DNA of 64,000 nt from Frigidibacter sp. SD6-1. GTDB lineage: Bacteria; Pseudomonadota; Alphaproteobacteria; Rhodobacterales; Rhodobacteraceae. This document shows, piece by piece, positions 26,301 through 36,210 of the stretch. A model generated the notes under the pieces. The model was not told the DNA's origin and did not search any database. It saw only the letters and a program-made list of their open reading frames with translations. Location: the NCBI RefSeq assembly GCF_030143255.1, contig NZ_JARJNR010000004.1, positions 310,001 through 374,000 of the forward strand, read 5' to 3'. Each line of letters starts with the position of its first letter. The first letter of the stretch is position 1. A program made the translations under genes and the position numbers.

Positions 26301-28381
26301 GTATCGTTGAAGGCCGAGCCGGCGATGTTTTCGAAGCCCGAGATCGTGTCGCCGGTCGCGTCGCCGCCCGAGGCGGTGTTGGTCGCCAGGTTGACGCTGA
26401 CCGCCGCGGCGGAACTGGCATAGCTGACCGTGTCCGTGCCGGTGCCGCCCGACAGGCTGTCGGCCCCGCCGCCGCCCTGGATCGTGTCGTTGCCGAGCCC
26501 GCCGGTCAGCGTATCGGCGCCCGAACCGCCGAGCATGCTGTCATTGCCGTCGCCCGCGTCGACATTGACGCCCGTCGTGGTGGCCGAGGCATTGACCGTG
26601 TCGTTGCCGGACCCAATCTGGAAGCGCTCGATCTGGCTGAAGCTCGCGGTCGAGGTGCCGTCGGAGAGGGTGCCTGCCTCGTTGCCGGTGAAGGTCAGCG
26701 TCTCGTTGCCGGTGATCGCGGTCGCGTCGATCAGATCGCCCGCGGTCTCGCCCGTCTCGCCGCCGGTGATCGTGTCATTGCCGAAAACGCCCGTCAGCCG
26801 GATCGTATCGTCGCCGTTGCCCGCCACGATCACGTCGGCGCCGGTGCCGCCGTCGATGATGTCGCCCGCATCGGTCGCGTCCGACATGTCGGGTACGGTC
26901 GTGTAGTAGACGTCGGTAACCCACAGTGACTGAGCCGCGGTTCCGCCGTTCGAATAGACGATCTGGATCGAATGGAGCGGACCTGCGACGGTAACCAGAA
27001 CGGAGCCCTGAGCGCTGTTCTCTGCGTCGCTTGTATTTCCGGCGGTGATGGTGTTGCCGGACACCGTGTCGTTGCCGGAGGGCGTGAGCGTGACGCTGAC
27101 CGGATTGCCGTTGATGTCGTAGGCATTGACCGTGATGATGTCCTGCCAGCCCGCCATGTCCACATCGTTGAGGCGGAAGGACAGGCTGGACACCTGACTG
27201 GTCAGGCCGCTGCCGGATTCGGCATTGAAGGTCAGTGTGGCGGTGACATCCGGTCCGGCGTTGCCTGCCAGAAAGAGGCCCGACGACGTGCTGTAGGGTC
27301 CGCCTCCAACATATTGTGTCGAGTTGGATGTCTGGACGGCCGTGTTGCCGCCGTTGTTCACAAAGCTGGCGGTGACATTCATCCCGCCGGTGTCCTGGGT
27401 GAAGCCGCCCGCGATATTGGTGCCGCTGGTGCCCTGGGCGATCCAGCTCAGATGTTCCTGCGTGGCGGTTACGGTCGGGCTGCCGCCATAGATCGTGTCG
27501 TTGCCCGCGTCGCCGAGAAGCGAGTCCGCCCCGCCGCCGCCGTAGATGACGTCGGTGCCGTCGCCGCCCGAAACGCTGTCGGCGCCATCGCCTGCAAATA
27601 TTGAATCGTTGCCAAGTCCACCCGTGACGGAATCGTTGCCCGCTCCTGCATCGATCGTGTCATTGCCGTCGCCGCCATCGACCGTATCGTTCCCGTCCCC
27701 GGCCGCGATCGAATCCGCGCCGCCGCCGCCGAAGATCTGGTTGTCGGCGGAACTGCCGGTCAGCGTGTCGTTGAAGCCCGATCCGATGACATTCTCGATG
27801 GAGTTGAGGACATCGCCCGTGGCGTCCCCGCCGGACGCGGTGCCGGTGCCGAGGTTGAGATTGACCGCGCTGCCCGATGCCGAATAGCTCGCCGTGTCGC
27901 TGCCTGCGCCGCCGTAGAGCCTATCGGCACCCGCGCCGCCCTGCAGCGTGTCGTTGCCGTCGCCAGCGAAGATGACGTCATTGCCGGCCGCGCCGGTGAC
28001 GGAGTCGTTGCCGGTGCCCGTCGCGCTGGTCGATGCGCCGCCATAGATCGTGTCATTTCCGGCCGTGCCCGACACTGCGGCATCATTGCCGGACGTGCCC
28101 ATGAGGGGGGTGAAGGTGGGAGAACTGATGACGCTCGATGATGTAAGCGTGTCGACCGTCCCGAAATCCGGCACGAAATAGATGCTGCCGTCGGTGCCCA
28201 GGTAATATTGGCCTGGCTCGGTCGTATTGGTGTAGGTCGTGCCGCCCGCTGTGCCGCTCCAGACCCACTGACCCGCGCCGAGCGCCGTCTGCGTCGTGAA
28301 GGTGACGGTGCTGCCGCTGATCACATCGCCGCTGTTAAGCGCGTTGTTCCCGCCAAGGGAAACAAGATAGCCGCTGGGCAT
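23330..28381 (-). CDS. Large RTX calcium-binding protein with C-terminal Hint domain
   Basis: A 1683-residue acidic protein built of RTX nonapeptides (GGxGxDxLx) and ending in a Hint domain. After an N-terminal segment ([11 protein letters not shown]) come RTX blocks at about 95-300, 500-820 and 1080-1470, separated by beta-rich stretches at about 305-500 and 825-1080. The Hint domain runs from C1489 ([10 protein letters not shown]) through PVESLKAGD and SPQHRFLF to about 1640. Such proteins leave the cell by type I secretion and bind calcium outside; Hint domains often self-process at the leading Cys. No signal peptide is present, as expected. No type I exporter genes lie in this window. Two long DNA segments within it are duplicated. 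Confidence 0.9.
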   Translation of the reverse strand: MPSGYLVSLGGNNALNSGDVISGSTVTFTTQTALGAGQWVWSGTAGGTTYTNTTEPGQYYLGTDGSIYFVPDFGTVDTLTSSSVISSPTFTPLMGTSGNDAAVSGTAGNDTIYGGASTSATGTGNDSVTGAAGNDVIFAGDGNDTLQGGAGADRLYGGAGSDTASYSASGSAVNLNLGTGTASGGDATGDVLNSIENVIGSGFNDTLTGSSADNQIFGGGGADSIAAGDGNDTVDGGDGNDTIDAGAGNDSVTGGLGNDSIFAGDGADSVSGGDGTDVIYGGGGADSLLGDAGNDTIYGGSPTVTATQEHLSWIAQGTSGTNIAGGFTQDTGGMNVTASFVNNGGNTAVQTSNSTQYVGGGPYSTSSGLFLAGNAGPDVTATLTFNAESGSGLTSQVSSLSFRLNDVDMAGWQDIITVNAYDINGNPVSVTLTPSGNDTVSGNTITAGNTSDAENSAQGSVLVTVAGPLHSIQIVYSNGGTAAQSLWVTDVYYTTVPDMSDATDAGDIIDGGTGADVIVAGNGDDTIRLTGVFGNDTITGGETGETAGDLIDATAITGNETLTFTGNEAGTLSDGTSTASFSQIERFQIGSGNDTVNASATTTGVNVDAGDGNDSMLGGSGADTLTGGLGNDTIQGGGGADSLSGGTGTDTVSYASSAAAVSVNLATNTASGGDATGDTISGFENIAGSAFNDTLTGDAGANLIDAGGGADSVDGGLGNDTLQGGAGADTLYGGAGSDTASYSASGSAVNVNLGTGTASGGDATGDVLNSIENVIGSGFNDTLTGDAGDNSLTGGGGNDTFVTSDGHDTITDFGTGSTNANDNNPANNDFVDLTGHYNWDNYNAAVLAGDIDPTVIQNLQQWMQADQNDDGILNDTLAGWTVDDTLTIQNGGSAVAGSALKTETTGVGTAGQYSFSVYNLGTTTSFTFDGTTHYKGDVTVSETNDAIFHDNGGGYYTNPVHNPAETDPDTGGALKDQKITASTVSTLQVGYGFSSASQILLTGSDGSQILAFYTYVDTNNDGTIDTYSTLAHVVTTAPLVDGVTYTKSSVPPGFMGSGGNSSNASVAGALLATYTPPDGIVSGTAGDDVIDASYTGDPEGDKVDNSDATGGYGVPGSNDDRIEAGDGNDSVLAGAGSDTVFGGAGSDTIYGGTGADSLLGEAGDDRFKLTGTFGNDTVVGGETGETAGDLIDSGVITANQTLTFTGNEAGTLSDGTSTASFSEIERFQLGSGNDTVNASATTTGVNVDAGGGNDSMLGGAGNDTLRGGGGSDTLAGGAGADSLDGGLGMDFADYSASATGVSVNLTTNLGSGGDAQGDTFAGIDGVIGSAQDDTLIGFDDQSTTPGDSWTNVFYGGGGNDSLDGMGGDDSLYGGIGSDTVIGGAGNDLLDGGDGADTLYGGDGNDTMLGGQGSDLFSGLGIGDVVDGGEDTPSTENDVLDLFGSGWTKATTNVLYAGGNNEAGTVEFLDGGGAVIGTMSFSNIETVIPCFTPGTLIDTMTGPRPVESLKAGDMVLTRDSGYRPLRWVGRRDLGVADLAANAAFRPVLIRQGTLGANEPARDMLVSPQHRFLFTGAGAELVSGESEVLVAAIHLVGQPGIERIMPDAGVSYIHLLFDEHEIVRSDGTWSESFQPGLATVSAIEEEQRAELLALFPELGSGDGPAGYPAARLSLKPHEARAAIAH
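24608..24782 (-). repeat. Intragenic direct repeat A, copy 1
   Basis: About 175 bases nearly identical to 26528-26702, offset exactly 1920 bases (640 codons), so the frame is kept. Encodes residues about 1200-1258 of the RTX protein, including [14 protein letters not shown]-like and [16 protein letters not shown] sequence. Confidence 0.85.
26031..26229 (-). repeat. Intragenic direct repeat B, copy 1
   Basis: About 199 bases nearly identical to 27759-27957, offset 1728 bases (576 codons). Encodes residues about 717-784, with [19 protein letters not shown] and [19 protein letters not shown]. Confidence 0.85.
26528..26702 (-). repeat. Intragenic direct repeat A, copy 2
   Basis: Partner of 24608-24782; only a handful of substitutions (for example at ACCCAATC versus AGCCGAGC) distinguish the two. 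Encodes residues about 560-618. Confidence 0.85.
27759..27957 (-). repeat. Intragenic direct repeat B, copy 2
   Basis: Partner of 26031-26229 with few substitutions. Encodes residues about 142-208. Confidence 0.85.
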
Positions 28382-28623
28382 GGCCGATACCTCTTACCAA
28401 TTTACTTGTTGCCGTAGGCTTGATGCCGATGGGCATAATATGTCACTGCGGTTAAAGTGAACTGAAGGCGCAATTGTGGCGGCGTTTAGGTAATTACATG
28501 ATGCAATGGGGCATCACTCAATCTGACACTGACTGACGTAGCGACTTGTTCTCTCTGAATTATTATTTTGTCAATGCTCATGAAATGGCGCTCAGCCGCT
28601 TTGCACTTTGCAACGGAGATCCG

Positions 28624-28653
28624 GCGCCGATCCTTTGAAATAAGTATCGGCGC
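28624..28653. terminator. Inverted repeat between kynA and the RTX gene
   Basis: GCGCCGAT (28624-28631) and ATCGGCGC (28646-28653) form an 8-bp stem with a 14-base loop. TTTT follows on the plus strand, while kynA is read on the minus strand, so it fits a terminator for kynA poorly. It lies in the 295-base AT-rich spacer before the RTX gene, which otherwise shows no gene and presumably holds the RTX promoter. Confidence 0.4.
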
Positions 28654-28676
28654 TTTTGAGATTCTGAGCCGGGATA

Positions 28677-29516
28677 TTACAGCGCCGTGCGGACGCGCCA
28701 CAGTTCCGGGAAGAGCTCGACCTCCAGCATGCGCTTGAGATAGCTCACACCCTGCGTGCCGCCGGTGCCGCGTTTCAGGCCGATCACCCGCTCGACCGTG
28801 GTGACATGGTTGAAACGCCAGCGGCGGAAATAATCCTCGAAATCGACGAGCTTTTCGGCCAGATCGTAGAGTGTCCAGTGACCTGCAGGGTCGGCATAGA
28901 CCTTTGCCCAGGCGGCCTCGACCCTGTCGTCAGCGACCCAGGGCTGGCTCACGTCGCGGTTCAGGATGTCGTCGGGAACGGCGATGCCCGCGCCGTTCAG
29001 CGCCCTAAGTGCCGCGTCATAAAGTGAAGGGCGCGCCAGCTCTGCCTTCAGCCGCTCGGTCACGTCGGCGCGGTGGGCGTGGGGCTGCAGCATCGCCGGA
29101 TTGCGGTTCCCGGCGGCGAATTCGATCAGCCGGTATTGCCAGGACTGGAAGCCCGAGGACTGGCCGAGGCTTTCGCGGAAGGTCGTGTAGTCAGACGGCG
29201 TCATGGTCCTGAGCACGTCCCAGGCGGAATTGAGCTGTTCCATGATCCGCGCGACGCGGGCGAGCATCTTGAAGGCAGGTTCCAGCGTGCCAGACAGGAT
29301 CGCGGCGCGCGCCGCACCGATCTCGTGCAGCGCGAGCTTCATCCACAGTTCCGATGTCTGGTGCTGGACGATGAAAAGCATCTCGTCATGCGCGGCACTC
29401 AGCGGCTGCTGCGCGGTCAGGATGCGGTCAAGCGAAAGGTAGTCGCCATAGGACATGCGGCCGTCGAAGGACATCTGCGCGCCTTCGGAGGAGGGGTCGT
29501 AGGTCGAGGTCATCAT
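28677..29516 (-). CDS. kynA: Tryptophan 2,3-dioxygenase
   Basis: A 279-residue haem dioxygenase that opens the indole ring of L-tryptophan to N-formylkynurenine, the first step of kynurenine catabolism. The substrate-side histidine is in [14 protein letters not shown], and the haem-ligand histidine in [25 protein letters not shown] near the C-terminus closes the site. Length is normal for bacterial enzymes. The start at 29516 is one of two adjacent ATGs after GGAGA. It follows kynU and an acetyltransferase gene on the same strand after a 213-base AT-rich spacer that probably carries its own promoter (TATGAT on the minus strand near 29685). Confidence 0.95.
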   Translation of the reverse strand: MMTSTYDPSSEGAQMSFDGRMSYGDYLSLDRILTAQQPLSAAHDEMLFIVQHQTSELWMKLALHEIGAARAAILSGTLEPAFKMLARVARIMEQLNSAWDVLRTMTPSDYTTFRESLGQSSGFQSWQYRLIEFAAGNRNPAMLQPHAHRADVTERLKAELARPSLYDAALRALNGAGIAVPDDILNRDVSQPWVADDRVEAAWAKVYADPAGHWTLYDLAEKLVDFEDYFRRWRFNHVTTVERVIGLKRGTGGTQGVSYLKRMLEVELFPELWRVRTAL

Positions 29517-29729
29517 GGTCTCCGTTGCAAAGGTGAAACGGGCGTCACCGCCCGGGCTTCAGCTCAGTGCAGACGGGCGGCAATGGCGGCCTTCACGCCC
29601 ATGCGGCGCCACAGGCTTGCCCAGGCGCCGGGGCGGGAAAGCCGGGGTTCGGGGCGCGTGTGCTGATATGCGCGCAGGGTATCATAAGATCGAAAAATCA
29701 TGATATTAAAAGTATTTGTTCTGCTATCT

Positions 29730-30230
29730 TCATGTTCGTTCTCCACAGTCCGCTCCCTGCGGCTCAAGGTCGAGTGCCATGAGGAATCGTTCGAACACCT
29801 CGCCATCCGCCGCATGGTTTTCCATCCAGACAACGCGCCAACCTTGCTTGAGGAAGAAGCGCCGCGCAAGGTGGCTGGCATGGACGGTGAGGCGCGTCAG
29901 ACCAAGCTGCCGGGCTTCCGCGACAAGGGCCCGGTAGAGAGCGGTGGCCGTGCCCTTGCCCATTTCCCCGGGAAGGACGAAGGCCATATCCAGATAGCCG
30001 GTCCGTTCGAGCGACATGAAGCCGACGGCTGTGCCGTCGCGGACAGCGACGAAACAGATCTGATCGCCCAGCTTGTCGTATCCGTCGAGCGCGGGCAGGG
30101 GCGTCGGCGCCCATGCCGCGCGTTGTCCTTCAGAATAATGGCCCGCCGCGCCCTCGCGCACCGCCCGATAGAAGACATGCCAGCAGGCGGGGCGATCCTC
30201 GGGGCGGTAGTGGCGGACCTCTATCGTCAT
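29730..30230 (-). CDS. GNAT family N-acetyltransferase
   Basis: A 166-residue acetyltransferase. The N-terminus MTIEVRHYRPEDRPA is the usual first strand; the acetyl-CoA region reads FVLPGEMGKGTATALYRALV, with A-x-G degenerate, and the C-terminal part is RRFFLKQGWRVVWMENH. The ATG at 30230 overlaps the kynU stop (ATGA), so it is coupled to kynureninase. It may acetylate an amine in or near the kynurenine pathway, but no substrate can be read. Confidence 0.8.
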   Translation of the reverse strand: MTIEVRHYRPEDRPACWHVFYRAVREGAAGHYSEGQRAAWAPTPLPALDGYDKLGDQICFVAVRDGTAVGFMSLERTGYLDMAFVLPGEMGKGTATALYRALVAEARQLGLTRLTVHASHLARRFFLKQGWRVVWMENHAADGEVFERFLMALDLEPQGADCGERT

Positions 30231-31423
30231 GTCACTTTCGCCCGCTGGCGGAATTCGGGCCGGTCCCAGGCAGCGGTCGCCATGATCTCGGACAGGATCG
30301 CCACCGCGCCCTCCACATCCTCCATCGTCGTGTAGAGCGGGGTGAAGCCGAAACGCAGGATGTCGGGCGCGCGGAAATCGCCGATGACGCCCCGCGCGAT
30401 CAGGGCCTGCATGATCGCATAGCCTTCCGGGTGGCGGAAGCTGACCTGGCTACCGCGCTCTTCGGGATTGCGCGGTGAGGCGAGCGTCAGGTCGGGGCAG
30501 GTGCCCTCGACCCCTTCGATGAAGGCCTCGGTCAGTTCGATCGAACGCGCCCGCACGTCGGCCATCTCGACCTGGTCCCAGATGTCCATCGACGCTTCCA
30601 GCGCCCGCATCTGCAGGATTGGCGGCGTGCCGACGCGCATCCGCTCGATCCCCGATCCGGGCCGGTAATCGAGATCGAAGGCGAAGGGCGCCTCGTGCCC
30701 CAGCCAGCCCGACAGCGCCGGGCGCACCCCGTCGGCGAGCCGGGGCGCCACATAGATGAAGGCTGGGCCGCCGGGGCCGGAATTGAGATATTTGTAGGTG
30801 CAGCCCACCGCGAAATCGGCATCCGCGCCGGTCACGTCGACCGGGATCGCACCCGCCGAATGGGCAAGGTCCCAGACCACAAGCGCGCCCGCCGCATGGG
30901 CCTTGGCGATCAGGCGGGCCATATCGTGCTTGCGGCCCGTGCGGTAATCGACTTCCGTCAGCATCAGGACCGCGACATCGGAGGTGATCGCCGCCTCGAC
31001 CTCTTCCGGCGCCACGGTCCGCAGCGCGTATCCCTGACCGAGCGTGCGGGCGAGCCCGTCTGCCATGTAGAGATCGGAGGGGAAGTTGCCGGTGTCCGAG
31101 AGGATGATCTTTCGCCCCGGGTTCAGTTCCAGCGCCGAGGCGAGCGCCTGATAGACCTTGATCGACAAAGTGTCGCCCAGAACGACCGTGCCATCTGGCG
31201 CCCCGATCAGCCGCCCGATCCGGTCGCCGAGCGCTTGCGGAAGGTCCATCCATCCGGCCTTGTTCCAGCCGGTGATCAGCATCTCGCCCCATTCCTTCTC
31301 GACCGCATGGGTCAGGCGCGCGGCAGCGGCGCGCGGCAGGGGGCCGAGCGAATTGCCGTCGAGGTAGATCATGCCTTCCGGCAGGGCGAAGGCGGCGCGC
31401 GTGGCAGTGAAATCTGTGGGCAT
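30227..31423 (-). CDS. kynU: Kynureninase
   Basis: A 398-residue PLP enzyme that cleaves L-kynurenine to anthranilate and alanine. MIYLDGNSLGPLPR at the N-terminus, VVWDLAHSAGAIPVDV with the PLP-ring Asp, and CTYKYLNSGPGGPAF with the PLP lysine are all family signatures. Length matches bacterial kynureninases. With kynA it covers the tryptophan to anthranilate route; the formamidase step (kynB) is not in the window. The gene is divergent from the methyltransferase at 31561. Confidence 0.95.
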   Translation of the reverse strand: MPTDFTATRAAFALPEGMIYLDGNSLGPLPRAAAARLTHAVEKEWGEMLITGWNKAGWMDLPQALGDRIGRLIGAPDGTVVLGDTLSIKVYQALASALELNPGRKIILSDTGNFPSDLYMADGLARTLGQGYALRTVAPEEVEAAITSDVAVLMLTEVDYRTGRKHDMARLIAKAHAAGALVVWDLAHSAGAIPVDVTGADADFAVGCTYKYLNSGPGGPAFIYVAPRLADGVRPALSGWLGHEAPFAFDLDYRPGSGIERMRVGTPPILQMRALEASMDIWDQVEMADVRARSIELTEAFIEGVEGTCPDLTLASPRNPEERGSQVSFRHPEGYAIMQALIARGVIGDFRAPDILRFGFTPLYTTMEDVEGAVAILSEIMATAAWDRPEFRQRAKVT

Positions 31424-31560
31424 GGCGGTTCTGTGCGGTCCTGTCGTGATTTATTTCATGTTTAAAATATCCCGCGTTCGTTTTCCAGCTTTTTCCTTGC
31501 CTGCGTCAAGGACTTGCCGGAATCTCGCGGCAGAGTTGTCGTGCGCACCGGAGTGCTTGA

Positions 31561-32004
31561 ATGGTTTTTCGTGAAGTTGATTATCCGCCTGTCTGGCTTG
31601 CGGGCTTCGCCATGCTCGGCGGCGCGCTTGGCTCTGTCCTGCCGCTGCAACTGCCGTTCGCGCCGCAGTTCGGTGCGCTGATCGTCATCGTTGCGCTCGC
31701 GATGCTCACGCTGGCCGCGCTGCAGATGATGCAGGCCGGAACGACGGTGATTCCCCACCGCAACCCGACCCGCCTCGTGACGCGCGGTCTGTTCAGCCTG
31801 AGCCGCAATCCGATCTATCTGGCAGATGCGATCTTTCTGACCGGCCTCTTCGTCAGCTGGGGCGCCTGGATCGCGCTGCCGCTGGTGCCGTCCTTCATGC
31901 GCTTGATATCACGGCGTTTCATCGAACCCGAGGAGGCGCGGCTGGCGCGCGTCTTCGGCGAGGATTATTTCCGCTATCAGGAGGCAACCCGGCGCTGGAT
32001 TTAG
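31561..32004 (+). CDS. Isoprenylcysteine carboxyl methyltransferase (ICMT)-family membrane protein
   Basis: A 147-residue membrane protein with about four hydrophobic segments (for example GALIVIVALAMLTLAALQMM). The C-terminal SAM-binding signature of the ICMT/PEMT group is clear: RNPIYLAD, then FIEPEEARLARVFGEDYFRYQ and RRW. Bacterial members methylate unknown small molecules or lipids. It stands alone, divergent from kynU and upstream of pntA with a 112-base spacer. Confidence 0.82.
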   Translation: MVFREVDYPPVWLAGFAMLGGALGSVLPLQLPFAPQFGALIVIVALAMLTLAALQMMQAGTTVIPHRNPTRLVTRGLFSLSRNPIYLADAIFLTGLFVSWGAWIALPLVPSFMRLISRRFIEPEEARLARVFGEDYFRYQEATRRWI

Positions 32005-32080
32005 GCGCAGGTTCCCGTATATTGCCGCAACGCAGCGAGGCGGGAAAGATTCTTGCTTTGCCATGCGTAGTCGCGCATAT

Positions 32081-32098
32081 TTTTACCAAATGGTAAAA
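32081..32098. promoter_or_regulatory. 18-bp palindrome upstream of pntA
   Basis: TTTTACCAAATGGTAAAA has 8-base arms (TTTTACCA and TGGTAAAA) around AA. It ends 18 bases before the GTG start of pntA, and TAAAAT at 32094-32099 could be a -10 box, so a bound dimer would block transcription. The regulator is unknown. Confidence 0.6.
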
Positions 32099-32116
32099 TA
32101 ATACGGGAGGGACGGG

Positions 32117-33691
32117 GTGAAGATCGGCGCACCGAAAGAGATTTTCGCGGGCGAGAACCGGGTGGCGATGACGCCCGATTCTGCCTTGCAACTGAAGAAG
32201 CTTGGTCACGAATGCTATGTCGAGACCGGCGCCGGGCAGGCCGCCGGTTTCTCGGACGCGGCCTATGAGGCGGCCGGGGTGAATGTGGTCAAGACCGCGG
32301 CTGCGCTCTTCAAGTCGGTCGATGTGGTCGCAAAGGTCCGCCCGCCGACCGAGGCGGAGACCAAGCGGCTGACCGAGGGGCAAACGCTCATCTCCTTCTT
32401 CTATCCGGCGCAAAGCAAGGAATTGCTGGAACTTGCCAACAAGCAGGGCGCAACCGTCATCGCCATGGATATGGTGCCGCGCATCAGCCGGGCGCAGAAG
32501 ATGGATGCTCTGTCGTCGATGGCCAACATCGCAGGCTACCGCGCGGTGATCGAGGCGGGCAACAACTTTGGCCGCTTCTTCACCGGCCAGGTGACGGCGG
32601 CGGGCAAGGTGCCGCCTGCCAAGGTCCTGATCATTGGCGCCGGCGTGGCGGGGCTTGCCGCGATCGGCACGTCCACGAGCCTTGGCGCCATCACCTATGC
32701 CTTCGACGTGCGTCCGGAAGTGGCCGAACAGATCGAATCGATGGGTGCGGAATTCGTCTATCTCGACTTCGCCGACCAGACCCAGGATGGTGCTGCGACC
32801 GGTGGCTATGCCGCGCCCTCGTCGCCCGAGTTCCGCGAAGCGCAGCTGAAGAAGTTCCGCGAACTGGCGCCAGAGATGGACATCGTGATCTCGACCGCGC
32901 TCATCCCGGGCCGCGACGCGCCGGTCCTGTGGACCAGGGACATGGTCGAGGCGATGAAGCCGGGTTCCGTCATCGTCGACCTTGCCGCCGAGCGTGGCGG
33001 CAATTGCGAGTTGACGGTGAAGGACGAAAAGATCGTGACGCCCAATGGCGTCACCATCGTCGGCTATACCGATTTCCCCAGCCGCATGGCCGCGCAGGCC
33101 TCGACGCTCTATTCCACCAACATCCGCCATATGATGACCGACCTCACGCCGGCCAAGGACGGCGTCGTCAACCACAATATGGACGACGACGTGATCCGCG
33201 GCGCAACGGTGACGCACAAGGGCGCCATCACCTTCCCGCCGCCGCCGCCGAAGATCCAGGCGATCGCCGCGCAGAAGCCGAAGGAGAAGGCAAAGGAACT
33301 GACGCCAGAAGAACGCCGCGCACAGGAAGTGGCCGCCTTCAAGGCCCAGACCCGCAGCCAGGTGACGCTTCTGGCCGTCGGCGGGGCGCTGATGCTGCTC
33401 GCAGGGCTGTACGCGCCCGCAAGCTTCATGTCGCACTTCATCGTGTTCGTGCTTTCCGTCTTTGTGGGCTTCCAGGTCATCTGGAATGTCTCGCATTCGC
33501 TGCACACGCCGCTGATGGCGGTGACGAACGCGATCTCTTCGATCATCATCCTCGGCGCGCTGATGCAGATCGGGTCGGGATCGTCCCTTGTGATCGTGCT
33601 GGCCGCGCTCTCGGTCTTCATGGCCGGGATCAACATCTTCGGTGGCTTCATGGTCACACGGCGCATGCTCGCCATGTTCCAGAAATCGTAA
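32117..33691 (+). CDS. pntA: NAD(P) transhydrogenase, alpha subunit
   Basis: A 524-residue alpha subunit of the proton-translocating transhydrogenase, which makes NADPH from NADH using the proton gradient. The N-terminal AlaDH/PNT domain begins [20 protein letters not shown]; the NAD(H) Rossmann motif is [13 protein letters not shown] near residue 173; about four membrane helices fill residues 415-520. The GTG at 32117 follows GGGAGGGAC. It is the full-length alpha form (soluble plus membrane part), not the split form, and pntB follows after 15 bases. Confidence 0.95.
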   Translation: MKIGAPKEIFAGENRVAMTPDSALQLKKLGHECYVETGAGQAAGFSDAAYEAAGVNVVKTAAALFKSVDVVAKVRPPTEAETKRLTEGQTLISFFYPAQSKELLELANKQGATVIAMDMVPRISRAQKMDALSSMANIAGYRAVIEAGNNFGRFFTGQVTAAGKVPPAKVLIIGAGVAGLAAIGTSTSLGAITYAFDVRPEVAEQIESMGAEFVYLDFADQTQDGAATGGYAAPSSPEFREAQLKKFRELAPEMDIVISTALIPGRDAPVLWTRDMVEAMKPGSVIVDLAAERGGNCELTVKDEKIVTPNGVTIVGYTDFPSRMAAQASTLYSTNIRHMMTDLTPAKDGVVNHNMDDDVIRGATVTHKGAITFPPPPPKIQAIAAQKPKEKAKELTPEERRAQEVAAFKAQTRSQVTLLAVGGALMLLAGLYAPASFMSHFIVFVLSVFVGFQVIWNVSHSLHTPLMAVTNAISSIIILGALMQIGSGSSLVIVLAALSVFMAGINIFGGFMVTRRMLAMFQKS

Positions 33692-33706
33692 GGGGCGGGA
33701 TCAGCA

Positions 33707-35140
33707 ATGGACTATGGTTTCACCACTTCCGCCTATGTCGTCGCGGCGGTGCTCTTCATCCTCTCGCTCGGCGGGCTGTCGGGACAGGAAAGCGCCAAGC
33801 GCGCGGTCTGGTACGGGATCGCGGGCATGGCGCTCGCGGTTCTCGCCACACTTTATGGCCCCGGCGCGGGCCTCTGGTGGCTTTCGCTGATCCTTGTCGC
33901 GGGCGGCGGTGTCCTCGGCTGGATCGTCGCGCAGCGCGTCCAGATGACCGAGATGCCGCAGCTTGTCGCGGCGATGCACTCGCTCGTCGGTCTTGCCGCC
34001 GTCTTCATCGGCTACAATGCGCATATCGAGGCCGCCCATGTCGGCGGACTGGACGAGGCGGCGCGCGCCGCGCTGACCGGCTTTGGCGCGGTTCTGGCGC
34101 ACAAGGCCCCGGTCGAGCTGTCGATCCTGCGCGTGGAACTGTTCCTTGGAATCTTCATCGGGGCGGTGACCTTCACCGGCTCGGTCATTGCCTATGGCAA
34201 GCTGGCGGGCAAGGTGGACGGCAAGGCGAAAAAACTGCCGGGGGGTCACCTTCTGAACATCGCGGCGGCGGTCCTCTCCGTCGTCTGCCTCATCTGGTAC
34301 TTCAGCACCGGTGGCCTCCTGCCGCTCGTCCTGATGACGCTCGCCGCGCTCTTCATCGGCTATCACCTGATCATGGGGATCGGCGGGGCGGACATGCCGG
34401 TCGTCGTCTCGATGCTGAACAGCTATTCGGGCTGGGCGGCGGCGGCGATCGGTTTCTCGCTCTCGAACGATCTGCTGATCGTCGTCGGCGCGCTGGTGGG
34501 TTCGTCGGGTGCGATCCTCAGCTACATCATGTGCAAGGCGATGAACCGGTCCTTCATCAGCGTGATCCTCGGCGGCTTCGGCAATACCGCCGGTCCGCAG
34601 ATGGAAGTGACGGGCGAACAGATCGCCATCGACGCCGAGGGCGTGGCGGCGGCGCTGAACGAGGCAGACAGCGTCATCATCATCCCGGGCTACGGGATGG
34701 CGGTGGCGCAGGCACAGCAGTCGGTCAGCGAGCTGACCCGGAAGCTCCGCGCCAAGGGCAAGAACGTCCGCTTCGCCATCCATCCGGTCGCGGGCCGTCT
34801 TCCCGGCCACATGAACGTGCTTCTGGCCGAAGCGAAGGTGCCCTACGACATCGTGCTGGAGATGGACGAGATCAACGAGGACTTCCCCCAAACCGACGTG
34901 GCCATCGTCATCGGCTCGAACGACATCGTGAACCCCGCGGCGCAGGAAGACCCGAACTCGCCCATCGCCGGCATGCCGGTGCTGGAATGCTGGAAGGCCA
35001 AGCAGGTGTTCGTCTCGAAGCGCGGGCAGGGGACCGGCTATTCCGGGATCGAGAACCCGCTCTTCTACAAGGAAAACACGCGGATGTTCTACGGCGACGC
35101 GAAGAAGAGCCTCGACGGCCTGCTGCCGATGATCGACTGA
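33707..35140 (+). CDS. pntB: NAD(P) transhydrogenase, beta subunit
   Basis: A 477-residue beta subunit. The N-terminal half is a bundle of about nine membrane helices forming part of the proton path; the C-terminal half is the NADP(H)-binding domain with [34 protein letters not shown] and [19 protein letters not shown]. It pairs with PntA in the inner membrane. A strong terminator follows 25 bases after the stop. Confidence 0.95.
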   Translation: MDYGFTTSAYVVAAVLFILSLGGLSGQESAKRAVWYGIAGMALAVLATLYGPGAGLWWLSLILVAGGGVLGWIVAQRVQMTEMPQLVAAMHSLVGLAAVFIGYNAHIEAAHVGGLDEAARAALTGFGAVLAHKAPVELSILRVELFLGIFIGAVTFTGSVIAYGKLAGKVDGKAKKLPGGHLLNIAAAVLSVVCLIWYFSTGGLLPLVLMTLAALFIGYHLIMGIGGADMPVVVSMLNSYSGWAAAAIGFSLSNDLLIVVGALVGSSGAILSYIMCKAMNRSFISVILGGFGNTAGPQMEVTGEQIAIDAEGVAAALNEADSVIIIPGYGMAVAQAQQSVSELTRKLRAKGKNVRFAIHPVAGRLPGHMNVLLAEAKVPYDIVLEMDEINEDFPQTDVAIVIGSNDIVNPAAQEDPNSPIAGMPVLECWKAKQVFVSKRGQGTGYSGIENPLFYKENTRMFYGDAKKSLDGLLPMID

Positions 35141-35165
35141 CCGGCATTCCGGGCGAAACAAGCGA

Positions 35166-35197
35166 GACCCCGCCCTATGTGGCGGGGTCACTTTTTT
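35166..35197 (+). terminator. Rho-independent terminator of pntAB
   Basis: GACCCCGCC (35166-35174) pairs perfectly with GGCGGGGTC (35181-35189) around CTATGT, followed by AC and six T. The strongest terminator in the window. Confidence 0.92.
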
Positions 35198-35258
35198 GTG
35201 TGCGACCCCATCCCGGTTCTGCGCTATCCTTCCGGCTTCGCAGCCAAGGGAGGATGTC

Positions 35259-36167
35259 ATGAACCGACCGGACCACCCGGGCGCCCGCAAGAGCGCCAAG
35301 GATTTCGACCCGCGTATCCTTGAGATTTTCGACGGCTATGTGCATGGCCGCATGACCAAACGCGCCTTCATCGAACAGGCGGGCAAATATGCCGCCGCCG
35401 GGGTCACCGGGGCGGCGATCCTCGCCCAGCTGCAGCCCAACTATGCTTTGGCGGCGCAGGTCGCCCCTGACGATCCGGCGATCGAGACGGCCCGCGTCGC
35501 CTATGACAGCCCCGAGGGCAACGGCCGGATCAGCGGGCTGATGGCGAAACCCGCGGGCGCCGCGGGCAGGCTGCCCGCCGTGCTGGTCGTGCACGAGAAC
35601 CGCGGCCTAAATCCCTATATCGAGGATGTTGTGCGTCGCACTGCCAAGGCGGGCTATCTCGCTTTCGGCCCCGACGGGCTCTCGCCGCTCGGCGGCTATC
35701 CCGGCACTGACGATCAGGGGCGCGAGATGCAATCGACGCTCGACCCGGCGAAGCTGATGGCCGACTTCTTCGCCGCCTTCGAGTTTCTGCGCGGTCATGA
35801 CGGTTCGACCGGCAAGGTCGGCGCGGTGGGCTTCTGCTACGGCGGCGGCGTCTGCAATGCGCTGGCCGTCGCCTATGCCGACCTCGCGGCTTCGGTCCCC
35901 TTCTATGGCCGCCAGCCCGCGACAGCCGACGTGCCGAAGATAGAAGCGCCGCTCCTTTTGCATTACGCGGGTCTTGATGAACGCATCAACGCAGGCTGGC
36001 CGGACTATGAGGCGGCATTGAAGGCCAGCGGCAAGCGTTACACCGCCCATATCTATGAGGGCGTGAATCACGGGTTCCACAACGACACGACGCCGCGCTA
36101 CGATCAGGCGGCGGCGGAGCTTGCCTGGTCGCGCACGCTCGATTTCTTCGCGACGAACCTGAGCTGA
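35259..36167 (+). CDS. Dienelactone hydrolase family protein
   Basis: A 302-residue alpha/beta hydrolase of the dienelactone hydrolase family. The nucleophile is C193 in GFCYGGG, with the acid in [11 protein letters not shown] and the histidine in [10 protein letters not shown]. Residues 25-60 contain [19 protein letters not shown] and a hydrophobic run, resembling a degenerate Tat-type leader (KR instead of RR), so export is possible but uncertain. The start at 35259 follows AAGGGAGGA. No aromatic ring-cleavage genes are near, so the substrate need not be a dienelactone. Confidence 0.85.
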   Translation: MNRPDHPGARKSAKDFDPRILEIFDGYVHGRMTKRAFIEQAGKYAAAGVTGAAILAQLQPNYALAAQVAPDDPAIETARVAYDSPEGNGRISGLMAKPAGAAGRLPAVLVVHENRGLNPYIEDVVRRTAKAGYLAFGPDGLSPLGGYPGTDDQGREMQSTLDPAKLMADFFAAFEFLRGHDGSTGKVGAVGFCYGGGVCNALAVAYADLAASVPFYGRQPATADVPKIEAPLLLHYAGLDERINAGWPDYEAALKASGKRYTAHIYEGVNHGFHNDTTPRYDQAAAELAWSRTLDFFATNLS

Positions 36168-36210
36168 GCCGCAAACTCTCTGGTCGACCGCGCCGCGCCG
36201 ATATGGTTCT

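Noticed and set aside
24100-28060. Tandem short repeats that might be a CRISPR or satellite array
   Set aside because: The periodicity is 27 bases, encoding the RTX nonapeptide in a single open frame; there are no constant repeats with unique spacers.
33701-35299. 532-codon open frame antisense to pntB
   Set aside because: pntB on the other strand is unmistakable; the antisense product is low-complexity Arg/Asp/His sequence.
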